Below the pieces are notes generated by a model that saw only the letters and a program-made list of their open reading frames with translations, ran no database searches and was not told where the DNA came from. Source: Megaleporinus macrocephalus (taxonomy: Eukaryota; Chordata; Actinopteri; Characiformes; Anostomidae). Taken from it: a stretch of DNA of 64,000 nucleotides. Every line of letters starts with the position of its first letter. Positions within the stretch are counted from its first letter, which is position 1. Where the stretch lies: NCBI GenBank assembly GCA_021613375.1, contig CM038728.1, forward strand, positions 32,362,907-32,426,906. The letters run 5' to 3'. The position numbers and the translations under genes are program-made. Of this stretch, positions 58,931 to 64,000 are shown piece after piece.

Positions 58931-61299
58931 CCCCCCTTCGCTCTCCTTCAGAGCTATAAATCAGATTTTGAATCTGCAGGGTTTGCTCTTGCTTGAGTTT
59001 TGATTTGGAATCTGAATCTCTGACACAACAGTTGGGCTGCTATTTTTTGTGGGGGGATTATTGGATGCATCTTAAATTTAAAATAAATGTTTAATTGTGT
59101 AGTTATTTAAATAATTATTCAATATCATAACAGATTATGATTGATTGGATTTAAATGGGAGTATTATCCATAGAGAAGGAATGCAGCATACAAGTCAAGG
59201 CGCATTGGATTTTATGAAATGATGCAGTTAAAAAATAAAGCCCAGTATCTTTATGCATGTATAATTATAGAAATGAATGAATGGTACATGTGTTTGTGTG
59301 GTGGGTTTTGCCTTGTGTCTGCCATCCTTGCTGATTTATTGTTTATTTATTTATTTTTTTATCTCTCTCGTCCCTCTGTCTGTCTCAGGGTTGAAGTGGA
59401 GTGATGTGGAGCGCTGTGTAAAGTGGATGGTGCCCTTTGCCATGTCGATTCGAGAAGTGGGCAGCTCGTCTCTGAAGGCGTTTAAAGGCATCCCGGAAGA
59501 CGACACGCACAACATCCAAACACATGCTTCATATCTGGAGTGGCTGGTAAGTTTTCACTGTTTTACTTTAAAGCACCGGCTCTGAACCTGGTCCTCAGCC
59601 ACTTCAATTTCTTGTTCTGTCCCAACTCTTAACACTGAAGCCCTTGTTACATGCTTGGTCGTTCCACAGCTGCATTTACAAGGATGAACTTGTTTATTTG
59701 TGCCACAAAAGTCCTGTTAATGTTCTCATTATAAACGGGCAGCTGCTCCTATGTTTCTGAATCTGTTTCTTAAATAATAAGAAAACAAATATTAGTTCTG
59801 TCATGCTGAATTATCACACCATAGCAAATCATGGACATCAACTGTGCCTAAAACACTTGGTGCCTATAGACTATAATAAATCATTTGAATGCAGCTTCTG
59901 TTCACCTACTAGCCATCTTAGTACCATACCTGGGGTCTGTACTGGGCTTCAGCTCACGTTCACACACAACTCGTCCCTGTTAAAAACCTGGGTATGGGTT
60001 CAGGCCTGAAAGGAGCTATAGAGATGTAGAAAATAAATATGGACTGTCTGTGGAGCCCTGAGGATCGGTTTTAGAACCATGGATTGAAGCTTCGTGTGAA
60101 AAGCTAGTGAAGGTTTGGGCTTGTCTGAACCTGAGGACGATTTCAGGTGTTTGGAAGCTGGTGTGGTTATGGAAACTCTCTCACAGAGCAGGATTTCTCA
60201 AGAAGCTTAATAACTCTGGCTGAAATTGAGGCTTGTCCCAATAGAAGCGTCCCAGAGCAAGGCATCCTATACACTGCTTCCAGCAAGGTCATCAAAAATG
60301 ACTCTTATGAAGCAAAGACTGTCACTGTGAACCCAGTCTAGGTTACATTATACCAAAACAAGGACCATGTTTCTATAGACAAAGCAATGAGTAAAATATC
60401 ATTTGCTTTGTATTTCTATAATTATTGAAAAAACCCTACTGACCGATAGACTCTATTAGATGCTCTTGGCCTAAGGTTACATGTGCCAAATTCCAGGAGT
60501 GGGCTAGAGGGGTATAAAGCCCCCAAGAGGTGGGTGATGAATGAAGTTTAGAGATAGAGCTCCATCCAGTACCTTTTAGGGCTGTGTATTGGCAACGACC
60601 TGGCGATACAATATGTATTGTGATACAGCGGCCACGATTCAATATGTCATGATATATTGCAAGCAAAGTGATGAACAGGTTTGCCAGTGCTTACAATAGC
60701 ATTGCGCCCTTGTGCTGCTTGTTAATGTTGGAGTGGAGCTTAAAATGGATTTCAACACTGCCATCTAGTGGTCAGGGGTTTAAACACAACACACAATGAG
60801 TCACTGTGTTATGGAGAATCAATACAGTATCACAAAACATATCTCTATTTTCTTACACCCCTAGTACCTTTTTTGGGATGAGTTGAAGTGATGCCTGACC
60901 TCAGTAATACTCAATCAGATCCTCACAGCAATTTTCACAGGAATCTTGTCTTGTTTGATTGGAATCTTTGCTATAAGCACTTTGGATTTACCCTCGGGTT
61001 AAAGATTCTTACCCTACTTTAACATTATGCTTACATCATTTTGAGCATGATGTTGCTCAACATTACAAAAGGGTTGTTGTTGTTGCCGGGGAGATTAAAG
61101 ATGGCCATGTTTCCATTACGTTTTGCCCACTTCTTCTGTTTTGTTGTTCTCTATTCTGAGTCTTCCTGTTTTGGTTCCACAGGGGAAGGCGTATGCCTAC
61201 GAGCTGGTGGATTTGGAACGCAGCCAGAGATCTCCTGTTCCCTCAGGAGTCCTCACGCCTCCACCCAGCAGCGAGAAACCCGAGGGATCGGTCTCCTGA
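48969..61299 (+). CDS. ccne1: Cyclin E1
   Basis: Regulatory subunit of CDK2 that drives G1/S transition and centrosome and replication licensing; nuclear. Eleven coding exons: 48969-48985, 49142-49232, 49324-49383, 51298-51461, 53957-54092, 54319-54465, 57391-57486, 57625-57759, 58734-58845, 59389-59546 and 61183-61299. They total 1233 nt, giving 410 aa, the same length as human cyclin E1. Visible: basic nuclear-signal-like RSRKRKA (26-32); an N-terminal degron RIPTPDE with T74; the cyclin box with the MRAIL hydrophobic patch (146-150), [20 protein letters not shown] and [10 protein letters not shown]; the second cyclin fold with [20 protein letters not shown]; and the C-terminal Cdc4/FBXW7 phosphodegron VLTPPPS with T397 and S401. 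It is E1 rather than E2 by the RSRKRKA start, IPTPDE and EIYPPK. All splice sites are GT-AG and the frame is uninterrupted. Confidence 0.97.
49474..49800. mobile_element. MITE-like repeat in ccne1 intron
   Basis: Inverted ends 'tttacagtggtggtgatggg' and 'ttccattcaccaccactgtg' bracket ~300 bp. Same family as 45966-46320, in the other orientation. Confidence 0.6.
49870..51120. other. ccne1 intron before the fourth coding exon, 5' part
   Basis: No gene seen. A piece ending 'gatgtatcgcccagccctac' near 50965 is the tail of a hAT-like MITE of the 19443 type. An ORF at 50104-50346 has no recognisable family. Confidence 0.45.
51129..51188 (+). other. Possible cassette exon of ccne1
   Basis: A 60-bp stretch bounded by 'gtgtccag' and a donor 'CCG|gtgagg'. 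It is phase 0 on both sides like its neighbours, without a stop, and would add 20 residues beginning [10 protein letters not shown] between residues 56 and 57. No known cyclin E carries such an insert, so it may be fortuitous. Confidence 0.25.
51465..52140. other. ccne1 intron between fourth and fifth coding exons, 5' part
   Basis: Non-coding. Part of 51690-52140 repeats the phrase 'atgtaaacatgc/cagattactgacc' in both orientations and is probably a decayed DNA element. Confidence 0.4.
52145..52387 (+). mobile_element. MITE with TA flanks, best-preserved ends
   Basis: TIRs TTGTTGCTGTCCAAGGAAAA and, at the right, TTTTCTCTGCACAGCAACAA. TA lies at 52143-52144 and 52388-52389. Same family as 5136-5383. 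Located in a ccne1 intron. Confidence 0.8.
52400..53950. other. ccne1 intron between fourth and fifth coding exons, 3' part
   Basis: Non-coding, with an ATT/AT microsatellite at 53055-53095 and a SINE-tail scrap at 53405-53440 ('ctatccatccattatctgct'). Nothing else supported. Confidence 0.45.
54785..55312 (-). mobile_element. hAT-like MITE, relative of 19443-19960
   Basis: The right end '...gccatatcgcccacccctac' is the complement of the start of the 19443 element (GTGGGCGATAT...). The interior shares 'ctactagagacagattttat' and 'ggatatatggagacatttgg' with 19690-19790 in reverse. The left end near 54795 is less clear and the target duplication is not identified. It lies in a ccne1 intron. Confidence 0.7.
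55320..57380. other. Large ccne1 intron (sixth to seventh coding exon), remainder
   Basis: No gene supported. 55938-56055 is a stop-free stretch after a 'cttctag' acceptor-like site but lacks cyclin similarity. Short ORFs at 56675 and 56990-57406 are unrecognised. Confidence 0.45.
57765..58730. other. ccne1 intron (eighth to ninth coding exon)
   Basis: AT-rich, with (AAT/AAAT)-type runs at 57900-58140. No gene seen. Confidence 0.45.
58888..58926. repeat. Poly(T) run
   Basis: A 38-39-bp T homopolymer just 3' of the ninth ccne1 coding exon. The length may be unreliable in assembly. It could be the tail of a minus-strand retroelement, but no body is recognised. Confidence 0.9.
59550..60560. 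other. Last ccne1 intron, 5' part
   Basis: No gene or clear repeat. ORFs at 59803 and 60147 have no recognisable family. Confidence 0.4.
60577..60863. mobile_element. hAT-like MITE with perfect 8-bp target duplication
   Basis: Begins TAGGGCTGTGTATTGGCAAC and ends TTTTCTTACACCCCTA. GTACCTTT flanks it at 60569-60576 and 60864-60871. The 287-bp element sits in the last ccne1 intron and is a short relative of 20199-20545. Confidence 0.93.
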
Positions 61300-61856
61300 C
61301 CCCTCCTCGCTACAGGCTCCTCAGCTGTGGGACATGAGCGCAGTATAGTGGAGTGATGGAGCTACAGCAGAGCAAAGCAATATCATTATAGGATCAACAC
61401 AAGCATCGACATATATCAGCATGCACAACCTGCAGACTTTGTTTTTATTTTTTTAATATCCAGACTTGAAATGCCCTGTGAGGGTTTTGTTGGGATTCTT
61501 TTTAATTGTTATTTTTCCCCGGAGGGACAAACGCAGACCCACCTGCCGGAATTTCAGAGCGTCTGTTTGCCCTGATTGCTGCTAAAGGAGGTGGAGAATG
61601 AGCAGAACAACCCAACATAAATTAGTTTGTGTGCGTGTGAGCGAGAGATTCGAGAGACTACAGAGGAAATCCTGATGGAACTCGTGGCTGTTCTAGGATT
61701 ATTCAGCTTTAGAAGCTATGAGTCAGATTTATTTTAACTTTTTTTTTTTTTTTTCCTCCTGTTGGCTTCTGAGTGTGACTTTTACCAAAATGACTATTTT
61801 TTTTTCTCTGTTTTTAAAATGAGATGCTGCTACTTTTATGTATTTTATAAGATTAA

Positions 61857-61862
61857 ATAAAA
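61857..61862 (+). terminator. Polyadenylation signal of ccne1
   Basis: AATAAA about 560 bp after the ccne1 stop codon, following a T-rich 3' UTR. No other AATAAA fits between stop and here. Confidence 0.7.
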
Positions 61863-62109
61863 GCCTAAACGCACATTTCTGGATGATGCGTTTTATTTTA
61901 TCACTGCTGTGGATTATATAAATCAGTCCCTGTCTTTTTCTGGGAGGCATTGTGTCAAAATATTAGCATAATATTTTACAATGATTTTATTATCTCAACG
62001 TTTCAATAAAATGTCAAAATAATGGTACAAAATTCCAAGAAAGGTAGTATTTCAAGATAAAACAGTATTAAAACTCATGCCCCAAGAATATAGTATTCTA
62101 ATTTAATCT

Positions 62110-63808
62110 TTAATCTGTGGACCATAGGCTAAAACACTCGTTGCATTCTAATCTGTTGAGCACAGGCTAAAGCGCTAGTTAAAATCTAATCTGTTGGCCA
62201 CAGGCTGAAGTGCTAGTTACAGTTAACCTGTCGACCACAGGCTAAAGCACTAGTTACAATTTGATCTGTCGTCCACAGGCTAAAGCGCTAGTTGCAGTCT
62301 AATCTGTCGACCACAGGCTAAAGCGCTAGTTGCAGTCTAATCTGTTGACCACAGGCTAAAGCGCTAGTTGCAGTCTAATCTGTTGACCACAGGCTAAAGC
62401 GCTAGTTGCAGTCTAATCTGTTGACCACAGGCTAAAGCGCTAGTTGCAGTCTAATCTGTTGACCACAGGCTAAAGCACTAGTTGCAGTCTAATCTGTTGA
62501 CCACAGGCTTAAGCACTAGTTACAGTCTGATCTGTCGACCACAGGCTAAAGCACTAGTTACAATTTGATCTGTCGTCCACAGGCTAAAGCGCTAGTTGCA
62601 GTCTAATCTGTCGACCACAGGCTAAAGCGCTAGTTGCAGTCTAATCTGTTGACCACAGGCTAAAGCGCTAGTTGCAGTCTAATCTGTTGACCACAGGCTA
62701 AAGCGCTAGTTGCAGTCTAATCTGTTGACCACAGGCTAAAGCGCTAGTTGCAGTCTAATCTGTTGACCACAGGCTAAAGCACTAGTTGCAGTCTAATCTG
62801 TTGACCACAGGCTTAAGCACTAGTTACAGTCTGATCTGTCGACCACAGGCTAAAGCACTAGTTACAATTTGATCTGTCGACCACAGGCTAAAGCGCTAGT
62901 TGCAGTCTAATCTGTTGACCACAGGCTAAAGCGCTAGTTGCAGTCTAATCTGTTGACCACAGGCTAAAGCGCTAGTTACAGTCTAATCTGTTGACCACAG
63001 GCTAAAGCGCTAGTTGCAGTCTAATCTGTCGACCACAGGCTAAAGCGCTAGTTGCAGTCTAATCTGTCGACCACAGGCTAAAGCGCTAGTTGCAGTCTAA
63101 TCTGTTGACCACAGGCTAAAGCGCTAGTTGCAGTCTAATCTGTTGACCACAGGCTAAAGCGCTAGTTACAGTCTGATCTGTCGACCACAGGCTAAAGCGC
63201 TAGTTACAGTCTGATCTGTCGACCACAGGCTAAAGTGCTAGTTACAGTTAACCTGTTGACCACAGGCTAAAGCACTAGTTACAGTTTAATCTGTTGACCA
63301 CAGGCTTAAGCACTAGTTACAGTCTAATCTGTTGACTAGAGGCTAAAGCGCTAGTTACAATCTAATCTGTTGACCACAGGCTAAAGCGCTAGTTACAGTT
63401 TAATCTGTTGACCACAGGCTTAAGCACTAGTTACAGTCTGATCTGTCGACCACAGGCTAAAGCACTAGTTACAATTTGATCTGTCGTCCACAGGCTAAAG
63501 CGCTAGTTGCAGTCTAATCTGTCGACCACAGGCTAAAGCGCTAGTTGCAGTCTAATCTGTTGACCACAGGCTAAAGCGCTAGTTACAGTCTAATCTGTTG
63601 ACCACAGGCTAAAGCGCTAGTTGCAGTCTAATCTGTCGACCACAGGCTAAAGCGCTAGTTACAGTCTAATCTGTTGACCACAGGCTAAAGCGCTAGTTGC
63701 AGTCTAATCTGTCGACCACAGGCTAAAGCACTAGTTACAGTCTAATCTGTTGACCACAGGCTAAAGCGCTAGTTACAGTCTAATCTGTTGACCACAGGCT
63801 AAAGCACT
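62110..63808. repeat. 38-bp minisatellite 3' of ccne1, about 45 units
   Basis: Unit reads 'gttgcagtctaatctgttga' + 'ccacaggctaaagcgcta'. Variants: gttacag, tctgtcgacc, aagcacta. A distinctive 'acaatttgatctgtcgtcc' variant at 62256 recurs at 62560 and at about 63470. The first spacing is 304 bp (eight units), so blocks of units were duplicated. Many units carry a GCGC and some a TCGA, so the array is CpG-containing. Confidence 0.96.
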
Positions 63809-64000
63809 GGCGATATGCTTATTTTGGCCACAAGCTACAACATCATTGGTAATTAGAAACAGCATACACCCCATACTGGTCTGGTGCTGGTTTAGCTGTT
63901 CACCCAGTAACATGTGCTGGTTTTGCTAAAACAGCTGGTGGCCAACAATGCTGGGCTAGTCTGTTTTTCCAGCAGGGTATCCTCAAACTATCTAATGCAT
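63809..64000. other. Window end, repeat-like
   Basis: 'gtctggtgctggtttagctg' and 'aaaacagctggtggccaaca' look like the start of a further dispersed fish repeat cut by the window. No gene. Confidence 0.4.

Overview
This is a vertebrate nuclear window, almost certainly from a teleost fish. It has spliced genes with GT-AG introns, no operons, a high load of fish-type MITEs, SINEs and LINE fragments, and many microsatellites and minisatellites. The proteins read from the exons resemble fish versions of known vertebrate families. I cannot name the species from sequence alone.

Layout: (1) 1-3690 is repeat-rich with no gene seen. (2) About 3690-12540 and 13200-26765 are two copies of one ancestral segment in direct orientation. 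Each carries a complete-looking minus-strand homologue of C19orf12: copy A exons at 5522-5787 and 9371-9542, copy B exons at 14524-14789 and 18637-18808, each with an upstream leader exon. A 5'-truncated LINE lies exactly between the copies. Copy B is swollen by two large minisatellites, an (ACAT)n block and a hAT-like MITE that copy A lacks. Copy A holds a TIR element that copy B lacks. (3) 28.0-33.6 kb is a plus-strand gene of the TP53INP/DOR family (164 aa) whose long first intron carries a minisatellite. (4) 35.5-47.5 kb is a minus-strand gene of the BtpA family (TIM-barrel-like, 268 aa, six coding exons). Its 6.6-kb last intron holds a 2.45-kb minisatellite and a ~520-bp palindromic element. 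(5) 48.3-61.9 kb is plus-strand cyclin E1 (ccne1), with 11 coding exons encoding 410 aa. (6) 62.1-63.8 kb is a 38-bp minisatellite directly 3' of ccne1.

Gene relationships: C19orf12 and CCNE1 are also neighbours on human 19q12. CCNE2 and TP53INP1 are neighbours on human 8q22. The TP53INP-family gene between C19orf12 and ccne1 here is therefore best explained as the 19q12-side partner of TP53INP1, absent from that human locus. The BtpA-family gene and ccne1 are head to head, about 0.8-1 kb apart, across a GC/CpG-rich block that probably serves as a shared promoter. The gene products act in different processes (mitochondria/ER lipid and iron homeostasis, autophagy/transcription, an uncharacterised enzyme-like fold, G1/S control), so no joint pathway is claimed.

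Exon boundaries were placed by hand from reading frame, splice dinucleotides and remembered family sequence. All coding exons join in frame to a stop without internal stops. No tRNA, rRNA or CRISPR feature was recognised.
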